Shown: one piece after another, positions 1-8,582 of the stretch
How positions within the stretch are numbered: the first letter of the stretch is position 1
Layout of the letters: every line of letters starts with the position of its first letter
From: MR-S7 sp000400995
GTDB lineage: Bacteria > Pseudomonadota > Gammaproteobacteria > Burkholderiales > Burkholderiaceae_C
Length of the DNA stretch: 64,000 nucleotides
Direction: 5' to 3'
NCBI RefSeq assembly: GCF_045291395.1
Contig: NZ_CP152342.1
Span: 372,001-436,000, forward strand
The notes under the pieces: generated by a model
What the model was told of the DNA's origin: nothing
Seen by the model: only the letters and a program-made list of their open reading frames with translations
The model's database searches: none
Program-made: the position numbers and the translations under genes

Positions 1-181
1 CCTGTCAGGCGGGCTTGCGAAAGAAGCTCTCGTGCTCGTGAAAAAAGTGCCTGGCTAAATGGCGAACCGGTGGCTGGCAAAAAGCGGTCAACAGGCCGGG
101 TTGAGCGACCCGTTGACTACCCCACGATGAGAGCCTTGCTGCAACGGCGGGCGTTGCAGCCTGGGGCGAATCATAAACTGA

Positions 182-200
182 AATGCGAATGATTCTTGAT
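182..200. promoter_or_regulatory. Fur-box-like site upstream of the LysE gene
   Basis: The stretch reads ATGCGAATGATTCTTGAT. Its left half matches the ATGCGAATnATTCnCAT type of Fur site found in betaproteobacteria; the right half is degenerate. It lies about 100 bp before the exporter start, so iron control of that gene is possible. Similar sites precede the siderophore regulator and receptor near 22.7 and 23.7 kb. The first 180 bases of the window hold no gene I can support. Confidence 0.35.
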
Positions 201-296
201 AACTTTCAAAAAGAAAGGCTAATCCGGCTGCCAGCGTGCGCGGCGTGCAATTGCGTTCAATACAGCCCGCGCGCTGCGCGCCAGACTGCGGCCGCC

Positions 297-914
297 ATGA
301 CATCCCTGATTTCCTCCCTGCTGGCCATGGCCGGCTTCGCTCTCGTGGGCGCCATCACCCCCGGCCCCGTCAACGTGCTGGCGCTGCGCCACGGCAGCCA
401 GGCGCGGCGGCGCGTGGCGCTGTTGTTCGTGCTGGGCGCCAGCGCCAGCTACGCGGCCGTGGTGGGGTGCATGGGGCTGGGCGCGCGGCAGGCGGCGGCG
501 CTCGCGCCAGGGCTGGCGCCGGTGGCGCAGTGGCTGTGCTCGGCCTACCTGCTGTGGCTGGCGTGGCGCATCGCGGGCGCGCCCGTGGGGACGATGGAGG
601 CGCAGGCGCACGGCGCCGCAGGGCCCTGGCGCGCATTCGCGCAAGGCGCGGCGGTGCAGGCACTCAATCCCAAGGCGTGGCTGGTGGCGCTGTCGGGCGT
701 GGGGCTGTTCGTGCTGCCCCATGGCGCGGCGCAGGGCAGCGCGCTGGCATGGTTCTGCGCGGTCTCGCTGGCGGCATGCCTGCTGGGCGTGGGCTGCTGG
801 GCCGTGGCGGGGCGGGCGCTGGCGCGCTGGCTGGGCACGGATGCGCGCCAGCGGCTGTTCCACCGGGGACTGGCGCTGCTGCTGGTGGCGAGCGTGGCCG
901 CTATGCTGGCGTGA
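297..914 (+). CDS. LysE/RhtB family amino-acid exporter
   Basis: A 205-residue inner-membrane protein of the LysE/RhtB family, which exports amino acids or related small metabolites by proton exchange. The family signature AITPGPVNVLALRHG lies at about residues 19-33, and hydrophobic segments follow along the whole chain (about six helices). Length fits the family. The reading frame is open further upstream, but the ATG at 297 places the first membrane helix at the N-terminus as is usual. The stop overlaps the ATG of the next gene (TGATG), so the pair is translationally coupled; the AraC protein is therefore its likely regulator. The substrate cannot be told from sequence. Confidence 0.85.
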   Translation: MTSLISSLLAMAGFALVGAITPGPVNVLALRHGSQARRRVALLFVLGASASYAAVVGCMGLGARQAAALAPGLAPVAQWLCSAYLLWLAWRIAGAPVGTMEAQAHGAAGPWRAFAQGAAVQALNPKAWLVALSGVGLFVLPHGAAQGSALAWFCAVSLAACLLGVGCWAVAGRALARWLGTDARQRLFHRGLALLLVASVAAMLA

Positions 915-1714
915 TGACCACCACCTTCCACCGCCACCCGGATGCGCCGTGGGCGGAGCTGCGCGAAAGCCGCGCCTCTCCCCACTGCTACCGCCTGCAC
1001 ATGCACGCGGAATACTCCATCGGCATCGTCGATGCGGGCACGGCCGTCTTCCACCACGCGGGCGGGCCCGAGCGCGTGGCGGCGGGCTGCGTGGTGCTGA
1101 TCGAGCCAGGCGTCTGGCACGCTTGCAATCCGGACGACGGCGCGCCGTGGTCGTACCGCATGCTGTTCGTGCAGGCCGACTGGCTGCATGCGCAGCTGAG
1201 CGTGGCGGCGCTGCGCTTTCCCGCGCGCCTGCTGCGCGATGCGGGCACCGCGCGGGCGGCAGACGCGCTGTGCCGGCCGCTGCATGGGGCGGCGCTGGCC
1301 GGCTTCGCCGACGGCCTGCTGCGGCTGGCGCATCGCCATGGCGCGCCCGCGCAGCCCCTGGAGCGCACGCCGCATGCCGATGCGGTGGCCGGCGCGCTGC
1401 ACTGCCTGCACGCGCAGCCGCAATCGGCCCCCAGCGTGCAGGCGCTGGCCCAGGCCTGCGGGATGAGCGCGCCGCGCTTCATCCGCTGCTTCAAGGCCGC
1501 GACGGGGGTGACGCCGGGCGTCTACCGGCTGAACCTGCGCCTGAACGGCGCGCGCCGCCTGCTGGCGCAGGGCGCGGCGCTGGCCGACGCGGCGCACGCG
1601 ATGGGCTTTGCCGACCAGGCCCACCTGCAGCGCGCCTTCAAGGCGCACCATGCGCTGACGCCGGGGCGTTATGCGTGGCGCAATGCTCCTGAAATGGGAG
1701 CTGCAAGCGCTTGA
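914..1714 (+). CDS. AraC family transcriptional regulator
   Basis: A 266-residue regulator with an N-terminal cupin-like AraC_binding domain (about residues 20-90, rich in His: HMHAEYSIGIV and HHAGG) and a C-terminal pair of helix-turn-helix motifs (about 165-255; LAQACGMSAPRFIRCFK and ADAAHAMGFADQAHLQRAFK). It starts inside the stop codon of the LysE gene and so is read from the same transcript. By analogy with other AraC/LysE pairs it probably senses the exported substrate. Its last codons run into a copy of the dispersed palindromic repeat, so the extreme C-terminus is repeat-encoded. Confidence 0.85.
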   Translation: MTTTFHRHPDAPWAELRESRASPHCYRLHMHAEYSIGIVDAGTAVFHHAGGPERVAAGCVVLIEPGVWHACNPDDGAPWSYRMLFVQADWLHAQLSVAALRFPARLLRDAGTARAADALCRPLHGAALAGFADGLLRLAHRHGAPAQPLERTPHADAVAGALHCLHAQPQSAPSVQALAQACGMSAPRFIRCFKAATGVTPGVYRLNLRLNGARRLLAQGAALADAAHAMGFADQAHLQRAFKAHHALTPGRYAWRNAPEMGAASA

Positions 1715-1740
1715 TGGACAAGCGCTGGAGCCTGTTTCGG
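1684..1740 (+). repeat. Dispersed palindromic repeat, copy 1
   Basis: Core GCGCTTGATGGACAAGCGC followed by TGGAG, matching the family consensus AGCTGCTTGCGCTT-N7-AAGCGCTGGAGGCC. It overlaps the 3' end of the AraC gene and lies between convergent genes (AraC and metG). Confidence 0.7.
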
Positions 1741-1750
1741 CTGTGATACG

Positions 1751-3811
1751 TCAGTGGATGCGCATGCCCGGCTGCGCGCCCGGGAAGGGCTCCAGCACGT
1801 AGATGCCGGGGTGCGCCTTCTCGTCCGCATGGCTGGCGGCGAGCACCATGCCCTCGGAGATGCCGAACTTCATCTTGCGCGGCGCGAGGTTGGCGACCAG
1901 CACGGTGAGCTTGCCTTCGAGCTGCGCGGGTTGGTACATGCTGGCGATGCCGGAGAACACGTTGCGCGTCTGCCCCTCGCCCGCGTCGAGCGTCAGGCGA
2001 AGCAGCTTGGTCGAGCCCTCCACGGCTTCGCACTTCACGATCTTCGCGATGCGCAGATCGACCTTGGCGAAGTCGTCGATGGTGATGGCCTCGGCGATGG
2101 CCTCGCCGCCGGGCACGGGCTTTTCCACGGCGGGGGGCTCGAACAGCGCGTCGAGCTGCTCGGGCGTGACGCGCTGCATCAGGTGCTTGTACTCGCCGAT
2201 CTGGTGGCCCGCGCCCAGGGGCTTGGCCACGCCGTCGAAGCCCTCGGGCGGCATGATGAGGAAGTTCGCCACCTCGGCGGCCACGTGGGGCAGGATGGGC
2301 TTGAGGTAGATGGTCAGGATGCGGAAGGCTTCGATGCAGGTGCTGCACACGTCGTGCAGGCGCGCCTCCATGCCTTCCTGTTTCGCCAGTTCCCAAGGCT
2401 TGTTGGCATCAACGTAGGCGTTCACGCGGTCGCACAGCAGCATGGTCTCGCGCGCGGCGCGGGCGGTGTCGCGGGCCTCGTAGGCGGCGACGATGGCGCC
2501 TTGGCTGCCGCGCAGCGCGGCCAGCAGTTCCTGCCCGTCCGCGCTGACGGTGCCCAGTTTGCCGTCGAAGCGCTTGGCGATGAAGCCCGCCGCGCGCGAG
2601 GCGATGTTCACGTACTTGCCGATCAGGTCGGAGTTCACGCGCAGCATGAAGTCCTCGGCCGTGAAGTCGATGTCCTCGTTCTTGCCGTTGAGCTTGGCGC
2701 CCAGGTAGTAGCGCAGCCACTCGGGGTTCATGTTCAGCGCCAGGTACTTGAGCGGGTCCAGGCCGGTGCCTCGGCTCTTGCTCATCTTCTCGCCGTTGTT
2801 CACGGTGAGGAAGCCGTGCACGCAGATCTTGGTGGGCGTCTTGCGGCCGCTGAACTTCAGCATGGCGGGCCAGAACAGCGTGTGGAAGGTGATGATGTCC
2901 TTGCCGATGAAGTGGTACTGCTCCAATGCCGGGTCGGCCATGTAGGCGTCGTAGTCCTCGCCGCGCTTATTCAAAAGGTTCTTGAGCGAGGCGAGGTAGC
3001 CCACGGGCGCGTCCAGCCACACGTAGAAGTATTTGCCGGGCGCGTCAGGAATCTCGATGCCGAAGTAAGGCGCGTCGCGGCTGATGTCCCAGTCGTCCAG
3101 GCCGGTGCTGGTGCTGCCGTCAGGGTTGGTGCGCGTGCCGAACCATTCCTTGATCTTGGCGGCCACTTCGGGCTGCACGTGCTGGCCGTCCTGCGTCCAT
3201 TCGGTCAGGAACTCGACGGCGCGCGGGTCGGAGAGCTTGAAGAAGAAGTGCTCCGAGGTCTTGAGGACCGGCTTGGCGCCCGACAGGGCCGAGTAGGGGT
3301 TGATGAGGTCGGTGGGCGCGTAGACCGAGCTGCACACCTCGCAGTTGTCGCCGTACTGGTCCTTGGCGTGGCAGCGCGGGCACTCGCCCTTGATGAAGCG
3401 GTCGGGCAGGAACATGTTCTTCTCGGGGTCGAAGAACTGCTCGATGGTGCGCGTCTCGATGAAGCCGGCCTTCTTCAAATCCAGGTAGATCTGCTGCGAC
3501 AGCTCGTGGTTCTCGGGGCTGTCGGTGTTGCTCCAGTTGTCGAAGGCGATGTGGAAGCCGTCCAGGTACTGCTTGCGCCCGGCGGCGATGTCGGCCACGA
3601 ACTGCTGGGGCGTCTTGCCCGCCTTTTCGGCCGCGATCATGATGGGCGCGCCGTGCGCGTCGTCCGCCCCCACGAAGTTCACCGCGTTGCCCTGCATGCG
3701 CTGCGCGCGCACCCAGGTGTCGGCCTGGATGTATTCCATGATGTGGCCGATGTGGAAGTTGCCGTTGGCGTAGGGCAGGGCGGTGGTGACGAAGAGTTTG
3801 CGTGCGGTCAT
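1751..3811 (-). CDS. metG: Methionine--tRNA ligase
   Basis: Methionyl-tRNA synthetase of 686 residues, which charges initiator and elongator tRNA-Met in the cytoplasm. The class I HIGH motif appears as NGNFHIGH near residue 18, a zinc-knuckle insert follows (CPRCHAKDQYGDNCEVC, about residue 148), and the KMSKS loop is NGEKMSKSRGTG near residue 344. The C-terminal 105 residues are the EMAP-II-like tRNA-binding domain (DFAKVDLRIAKIV) used for dimerisation. The frame is open for 71 codons upstream of the chosen ATG at 3811, but that extension is low-complexity and absent from the family. Stand-alone gene, convergent with AraC across repeat copy 1. Confidence 0.97.
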   Translation of the reverse strand: MTARKLFVTTALPYANGNFHIGHIMEYIQADTWVRAQRMQGNAVNFVGADDAHGAPIMIAAEKAGKTPQQFVADIAAGRKQYLDGFHIAFDNWSNTDSPENHELSQQIYLDLKKAGFIETRTIEQFFDPEKNMFLPDRFIKGECPRCHAKDQYGDNCEVCSSVYAPTDLINPYSALSGAKPVLKTSEHFFFKLSDPRAVEFLTEWTQDGQHVQPEVAAKIKEWFGTRTNPDGSTSTGLDDWDISRDAPYFGIEIPDAPGKYFYVWLDAPVGYLASLKNLLNKRGEDYDAYMADPALEQYHFIGKDIITFHTLFWPAMLKFSGRKTPTKICVHGFLTVNNGEKMSKSRGTGLDPLKYLALNMNPEWLRYYLGAKLNGKNEDIDFTAEDFMLRVNSDLIGKYVNIASRAAGFIAKRFDGKLGTVSADGQELLAALRGSQGAIVAAYEARDTARAARETMLLCDRVNAYVDANKPWELAKQEGMEARLHDVCSTCIEAFRILTIYLKPILPHVAAEVANFLIMPPEGFDGVAKPLGAGHQIGEYKHLMQRVTPEQLDALFEPPAVEKPVPGGEAIAEAITIDDFAKVDLRIAKIVKCEAVEGSTKLLRLTLDAGEGQTRNVFSGIASMYQPAQLEGKLTVLVANLAPRKMKFGISEGMVLAASHADEKAHPGIYVLEPFPGAQPGMRIH

Positions 3812-3881
3812 CTCGGGTGCGGCTTTCTCGGAAGAACCCGCCATTTTAGGGAGGGCCGCACCACCGGCGCTGGCCGCGCCG

Positions 3882-5603
3882 TCAGCGCGGTGCGCCGGGG
3901 CCCTTGCGCCGGTACATGTCCTGGTCGGCGTGCTTGAGCAGGCTTTCGGCGTCCAGGCCGTCGCGCGGGTACAGGGCCTGGCCGATGGCGGCGCCCACGG
4001 TGACGGTTTCTCCTTCGGGCACACCGAGCAGTGTGGTCAGCGGCTGTTCCAGTGCGGCCTCGACGTGCTGGCGCGCGGCCTGGGCCTGCTCGTCGCTGTC
4101 GATGCCGGGCAGCACGGCCACGAACTCGTCGCCGCCCAGGCGTACGAGCAGGTCGCTGGCGCGCAGCTGGGAGCGCAGGCGCTGCGCGATCTCTGCGAGG
4201 GCCCGGTCGCCGTTGTCGTGGCCGAAGCGGTCGTTGAGCGGCTTGAAGCGGTTGAGGTCGATGAACAGCAGGGCGAAGGGCGCCGGCCCCTGCGGGCCGG
4301 GCCGGGTGAGCGCGGCCAGCGTGTGCTGCAGGGCGCTGCGGTTGGCGCTGCCGGTGAGCGCATCGGTGAACAGGCTGTGGCGCATCTGATGGAAATTGCG
4401 GGCCAGTTCGCCGATCTCGTCGTTGCGGCGCACGTCGATGGGCGTGTCGATCTCGCCCTGGCCGATGCGGCGCACGGCGCGCGTGAGCGAGCGCATGTCG
4501 TCGGCCACGCCGCCGAAGACGCGCAGTCCCAGCGCCAGCGCCAGCCCCAGTGCGCACAGGCCCAGCGCGGCCATCAGCACGACGTGGCGGCGCATGCCCG
4601 CGAGCATGTCGTCGTGCGGCAGGGCCACGACGGCGACCCAGTCCAGGCCCGCGCTGTCCACGATCTGGCGGTAGGCGATCTGCACGGCCTTGCCGTGGGC
4701 GTCGATGAGCTGCGGCGCGCCCGCGGCCGGGCCGGCGGACTGCAGCAGCGGGCGCAGCTGCGCGTGGATGGCCTCGATCAGCGGGTCGCCGCAGTTGGCG
4801 GCGTTCACGCGCTCGGGCGTGCCGTCGCTGCCTTCGCGGATGTTGGGCATGTCCGACGCGGCGATCAGCGCGCCGCCGGGTTCCAGGATGAAGGCGCGCC
4901 CGCCCGTGACCATGGGCAGGCCCGCCATGAACTGCTGCAGCGCGTGCAGGAACACGTCGGCGGCGACCACGCCCTCGAATTCGCCCGTGGGCGAGAGCAC
5001 GCGGCGCGCGCGGGTCATGACGAGGTCGCGGGCGTTGAAGTCGATGTAGACCGGCGTCCACACATGGCCCGCGGCCGTGCGCGCCTGCTTGAACCAGGGC
5101 CGCGTGCGCGGGTCGAACGGCGACGCCTCCAGCGACTGCGGGATGGGCCGCGCCGCGATGCCGTCGAGCCGGTAGTAGCGGCGGTGGTCCTCGGCGCGGG
5201 TCTTCAGGCGCAGCTCTCCCAGGTCATGCCCCAGCCGCTTGAGGCCGATGCCCTGGCCTGCGCGGTTGCCGTAGTACACGTAGTCGCCCGCCTGCCCGCT
5301 CAGCGAGGTGGCGATCCACAGGCGCTCGCGCAGCGCGGGCAGGTCCCTGGCGATGTCGGGGCCGGCGGGCAGGCTGTCGGGGAACGCGGCCTCCAGCATC
5401 GCGCCCGAGCCTTGCACGTGCTGATCCACCGCCTGCCCGATGCGCGCGGCCATCTCGGTCATGAGCTGCTGCGACAGCATGGAGACGGTGCGGCTGCCCG
5501 TCCAGTACCACAGCACGCCCAGCGTGCCCGTGAGCAGCGCGATCAGCGCGATGAAGGGCAGAACGAGGGAGAGTTTGAGCGAGGAGCGGTTGGCGGAGGG
5601 CAT
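3882..5603 (-). CDS. Membrane sensor diguanylate cyclase (dCACHE-HAMP-GGDEF)
   Basis: A 573-residue predicted c-di-GMP synthase. A membrane helix at about residues 10-32 is followed by a periplasmic sensor of about 270 residues resembling dCACHE, a second helix (about 310-335, LMAALGLCALGLALALGL), a HAMP segment and a C-terminal GGDEF domain. The active-site motif is an intact GGDEF and the product-inhibition I-site RxxD is present five residues before it (RASD-LLVRL-GGDEF), so it should be active and feedback-controlled. No EAL domain. The start at 5603 gives a normal positively charged N-terminus before helix 1. It is 14 bp downstream of the patatin gene on the same strand and may be co-transcribed with it. 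The ligand is unknown. Confidence 0.9.
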   Translation of the reverse strand: MPSANRSSLKLSLVLPFIALIALLTGTLGVLWYWTGSRTVSMLSQQLMTEMAARIGQAVDQHVQGSGAMLEAAFPDSLPAGPDIARDLPALRERLWIATSLSGQAGDYVYYGNRAGQGIGLKRLGHDLGELRLKTRAEDHRRYYRLDGIAARPIPQSLEASPFDPRTRPWFKQARTAAGHVWTPVYIDFNARDLVMTRARRVLSPTGEFEGVVAADVFLHALQQFMAGLPMVTGGRAFILEPGGALIAASDMPNIREGSDGTPERVNAANCGDPLIEAIHAQLRPLLQSAGPAAGAPQLIDAHGKAVQIAYRQIVDSAGLDWVAVVALPHDDMLAGMRRHVVLMAALGLCALGLALALGLRVFGGVADDMRSLTRAVRRIGQGEIDTPIDVRRNDEIGELARNFHQMRHSLFTDALTGSANRSALQHTLAALTRPGPQGPAPFALLFIDLNRFKPLNDRFGHDNGDRALAEIAQRLRSQLRASDLLVRLGGDEFVAVLPGIDSDEQAQAARQHVEAALEQPLTTLLGVPEGETVTVGAAIGQALYPRDGLDAESLLKHADQDMYRRKGPGAPR

Positions 5604-5617
5604 CGGCGGCACGGCCG

Positions 5618-6853
5618 TCAATTGTAGGAAAGCGCCGGCTCCTGCCGCAGCGCCGCGCCCGTGTCGTGCCAGCCGAAGAAGGCGCACACCTCGCTGCGCC
5701 GCGCCAGCGTGTCGGCGCGGCCCAGGGCCATCAGCTCGCGCGTGTAGCCGCGCTCGAACAGCAGGTAGCTCGCCAGGGCGGCGCCGCCCTCGTTGGCCGC
5801 GTTGGCGCGCACGCCCAAAGCACCGAGCATGGTGCGCACGGGCCCGGGCAGGTCGTTCACGTGGCGCGCGGCCACCTCGTCCAGGCCCTGCGAAGGGGCG
5901 ATGACCAGCAGCTCCAGCGGGCGCAGCGGGCTCCTGCCGCGCACCTCGGGCGGGATCAGGGCCAGGGTCTGGTTGATGCGCTGGGCGCGCTCGATGTCCA
6001 CCGAGAGCGCGTCCAGGAAGATGGTGGACAGCGCATGCCCCGCGATCTGCGCCAGCGCCGGGTAGGGCGGCACGTCGCCCGCAGGGCGCAGGCGCGGCGG
6101 CTCGTACATGCGGCCCGCGCCCACCACCAGGATGCGCTCGGCGCCCAGGTGGATGGCCGGCGCGATGGGCGCGGTCTGGCGCATGGAGCCGTCGCCGAAG
6201 AACTCGGTGTGCCCGTCGATGGGCAGCCGCGTCGCCGGGAACACGAACGGGATGGCCGACGAGGCCAGCAGGTGCGCATGCGTGATGCGCTCGCGCGTGG
6301 ACTTGCGCTGCGAGCGCGCCCAGGGCGCCAGCGCGTCGCCGGCCTCGAAGAAGGTCACGTGCTCGCCCGAGCTGTAGCTGGACGCCGTCACCGCCAGCGC
6401 GCGCAGGTGGCCGCGCTGGATCAGCCCCGGCACGCGCGCCAGCGGCACCATGCGCGCGAGCAGGTGGTGCAGCGGCGTGTTGTCCAGCAGCGAATGCGGG
6501 TGCACGCGGCGCCAGCGCGCCAGCGCCCAGCCCACGGACAGCAGCGTGAGCCAGCGCGCGCCGGTGCGCGCGACGGACAGCGAATCGGCCCGGTAGACCT
6601 GCCCTGCATGGAAGTTGCGCCACACGCGCGAGATGCGGCGCACCGCGCGCTGGAAGTCGCCTGCGCCGCAGGCCAGCGCTGCGGCGTTGATGGCGCCCGC
6701 CGAGGTGCCCGTGAGCACCGGGAACGGCCACGGCGCGCGCTCGGCCCCGCAGGCCGCGCGCAGCGCGGCGATGGCCTCCAGCACGCCCACCTGGTAGGCG
6801 GCGCGTGCGCCGCCGCCCGTGAGCACCAGGCCGGTGACGGGCTGGGAGCGCAT
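5618..6853 (-). CDS. Patatin-like phospholipase
   Basis: A 411-residue patatin-family lipid acyl hydrolase. The oxyanion-hole motif GGGARAAY is at about residue 13, the nucleophile elbow GTSAG at about residue 49, and the catalytic Asp in DGSMRQTAP at about residue 218, so the Ser-Asp dyad is complete. The chain has no clear signal peptide. The family includes cytoplasmic or secreted phospholipases A and RssA-like proteins; the substrate here is not evident. It starts 4 bp after the end of the Mrr-like gene on the same strand, so these two and the cyclase may form one unit. Confidence 0.88.
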   Translation of the reverse strand: MRSQPVTGLVLTGGGARAAYQVGVLEAIAALRAACGAERAPWPFPVLTGTSAGAINAAALACGAGDFQRAVRRISRVWRNFHAGQVYRADSLSVARTGARWLTLLSVGWALARWRRVHPHSLLDNTPLHHLLARMVPLARVPGLIQRGHLRALAVTASSYSSGEHVTFFEAGDALAPWARSQRKSTRERITHAHLLASSAIPFVFPATRLPIDGHTEFFGDGSMRQTAPIAPAIHLGAERILVVGAGRMYEPPRLRPAGDVPPYPALAQIAGHALSTIFLDALSVDIERAQRINQTLALIPPEVRGRSPLRPLELLVIAPSQGLDEVAARHVNDLPGPVRTMLGALGVRANAANEGGAALASYLLFERGYTRELMALGRADTLARRSEVCAFFGWHDTGAALRQEPALSYN

Positions 6854-6857
6854 CGCG

Positions 6858-7436
6858 TCAGCCCTGGGCTTTCAACAGCAGCGCGGCCAGCGTGGCGCCT
6901 TCGAGCAGCACCAGGGCGTTGTCCTTGGCGAAGGCGCGTGCGCTCTCGCTCACTGTGCCTTGCAGGGCCACATAGACGCCCGTGCGCGCGCCCTGGCGCT
7001 CCACCTCGGCCTGCAGCGCGCGCAACGGTTCCACGCCGTGGGTAGCGGCCTTCCAGCGGCGCGCGGCCACCAGGGTGAACTGCCCGTCCTTGTCCAGGCG
7101 CAGGTCGGCATGCTGGCTGTTCAAGCCCTGCACGGCATAGCCCTCGGCGCGCCAGGCGCGCTCCAGCAGGGCCGCGAATTCGCGCCAGGGCATGGCCGCG
7201 GCCGCCTCCAGCACGCCCTGCACGCGCGCCGCGCTGGGCGCGCGCCACTGGCGCCAGGCGGCGATGCAGCCGATCACCGCGATGGGCACGGCGCCCACGG
7301 CGGCGAAGGGCGCCAGTTCCGCCGGCATGAGCGCGAAGCAGGCGGCCGCGATGGCGGCGGCGATGGCGAAGCTGACCCACCAGGGCGAGCGCAGCAGGAT
7401 GGCGAAGCCCGAGTTCGGGGCCATTTTGAGTTTCAC
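6858..7436 (-). CDS. Membrane-anchored restriction-endonuclease-like (Mrr/NucS-type fold) protein
   Basis: A 192-residue protein with two hydrophobic N-terminal helices (about residues 18-38 and 42-60) and a C-terminal domain that reads like the Mrr-type restriction endonuclease-like fold: FAALLERAWRAEGYAVQ, then LRLDKDGQFTLVAARRWKA, then TGVYVALQG. In active members the core is D-(E/Q)xK; here the pattern LDKDGQFTLVAA has no clear ExK, so catalysis is doubtful. Family members of this shape are common membrane proteins of unknown role in beta-proteobacteria. The start could be the Met four residues later (MAPNSG). It precedes the patatin gene directly. Confidence 0.6.
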   Translation of the reverse strand: MKLKMAPNSGFAILLRSPWWVSFAIAAAIAAACFALMPAELAPFAAVGAVPIAVIGCIAAWRQWRAPSAARVQGVLEAAAAMPWREFAALLERAWRAEGYAVQGLNSQHADLRLDKDGQFTLVAARRWKAATHGVEPLRALQAEVERQGARTGVYVALQGTVSESARAFAKDNALVLLEGATLAALLLKAQG

Positions 7437-7449
7437 GGGGTTCCTTGCT

Positions 7450-7508
7450 TGCTATTCAATCAGGAGCTGCTTGCGCTTGTAGGGTAAGCGCTGCAGGTCG
7501 ATTTGATT
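7450..7508 (+). repeat. Dispersed palindromic repeat, copy 2
   Basis: Reads GGAGCTGCTTGCGCTTG then TAAGCGCTGCAGGTCGATTTG. It covers the last 18 or so codons of mnmH and lies between mnmH and the Mrr-like gene. Confidence 0.7.
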
Positions 7509-8553
7509 CTAAATCCAGCACCGCCCGCGCCAGGCGGTCCAGGCCGGTGGGCGAGAGGTCCGGCGCGGCCACGCGCTGGCGCTGCTCCCACTGCGCGAAG
7601 TTGCGCGCCTGGGAGCGGCCGTAGTGCGGGTCGTAGTGCCGCTCCATCAGCTCGCCGAAGAGCGGGGCCAGGTCGTGCGTGCGCGCCCAGCCCTGCCAGC
7701 GCTGCACCGTCTCCTTGCCGTGCAGCTCGGTGAGCGCGGCCAGGCGCTGGGCCAGGGCTTCGGGGTCGTCGCCCAGGTAGGCGTAGTCGCGCAGCAGGTA
7801 GGCCAGGCGCTCGGGCGCGGGGGCTTCGATCTCGATGCAGGGCGCGGCGCGCAGGCGCTCCACCAGCGGCACGGGCACGGACAGGCGGCCGATGCGCGCG
7901 CTCTCGCCTTCCACGTAGAGCGGGCGGGCGAGGTCCAGCCTCTCCAGCACGGTGGCGATCTGCGTCTCGAAGTTCTTCTGCGAGGGCTGGGGCACGCCGG
8001 GCAGCGCCCCCAGCAGCGAGCCCTTGTGCTGCGCGCAGTGCTCCAGGTCCAGCACCTGCGCGCCCTGCAGGGCGAGCTGCTGCAGCACGCGCGTCTTGGC
8101 GCTGCCCGTGGCACCCACGAGCACGCGCAGGTCGAGCCGGGGCACGAGCGCCTCGATGGTCGCGATCATGTGGCGGCGGAACGCCTTGTAGCCGCCCGCG
8201 AGCTGCTGCGCGTCCCAGCCCACCAGGCGCAGCCACTGCACCATCGATCCGCTGCGCATGCCGCCGCGCCAGCAGTAGACCAGCGGGCGCCAGCTCTGGG
8301 GCTGGTCGGCAAAGCGCTCGCGCAGGTGGCGTGCGAGGTTGGCTGCAACAAAAGCCCCGCCCACGCGCCGGGCTTCGAACGCGCCCTGCTGGTGGTAGAG
8401 CGTGCCGACGATGGCGCGCTCCTCGTCGTCCAGCACGGGGCAGTTGATCGCGCCGGGGATGTGGTCTTCGGCGAACTCGGCGGGCGAGCGCGCGTCGATG
8501 ATGGCGTCGAAGGCGTGGCGGTCGGCGGGGCGGGTGGGCTGGTGGCGGGACAC
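7456..8553 (-). CDS. mnmH: tRNA 2-selenouridine synthase
   Basis: A 365-residue MnmH (SelU, YbbB): converts 2-thiouridine at wobble position 34 of Lys, Glu and Gln tRNAs to 2-selenouridine, through a geranylated intermediate, using selenophosphate from SelD. An N-terminal rhodanese domain holds the catalytic Cys in LVYCWRGGMRSGSM (about residue 92), and a C-terminal P-loop domain starts with LVGATGSAKTRVL (about residue 141). The last 20 residues are encoded by repeat copy 2 and are unlikely to be native family sequence. The gene makes sense only with a working SelD, yet selD at 15.6 kb is frameshifted. It is 30 bp downstream of the phosphatase/kinase gene. Confidence 0.93.
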   Translation of the reverse strand: MSRHQPTRPADRHAFDAIIDARSPAEFAEDHIPGAINCPVLDDEERAIVGTLYHQQGAFEARRVGGAFVAANLARHLRERFADQPQSWRPLVYCWRGGMRSGSMVQWLRLVGWDAQQLAGGYKAFRRHMIATIEALVPRLDLRVLVGATGSAKTRVLQQLALQGAQVLDLEHCAQHKGSLLGALPGVPQPSQKNFETQIATVLERLDLARPLYVEGESARIGRLSVPVPLVERLRAAPCIEIEAPAPERLAYLLRDYAYLGDDPEALAQRLAALTELHGKETVQRWQGWARTHDLAPLFGELMERHYDPHYGRSQARNFAQWEQRQRVAAPDLSPTGLDRLARAVLDLESNRPAALTLQAQAAPD

Positions 8554-8582
8554 GAGGCGAGTTCAGTGGGGGACTGCCGCGA

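Noticed and set aside
3812..4024. 71-codon N-terminal extension of metG
   Set aside because: Low-complexity Pro/Ala/Arg sequence absent from the family and antisense to the end of the GGDEF gene; MTARKLFVTTALPYANG is the normal start.
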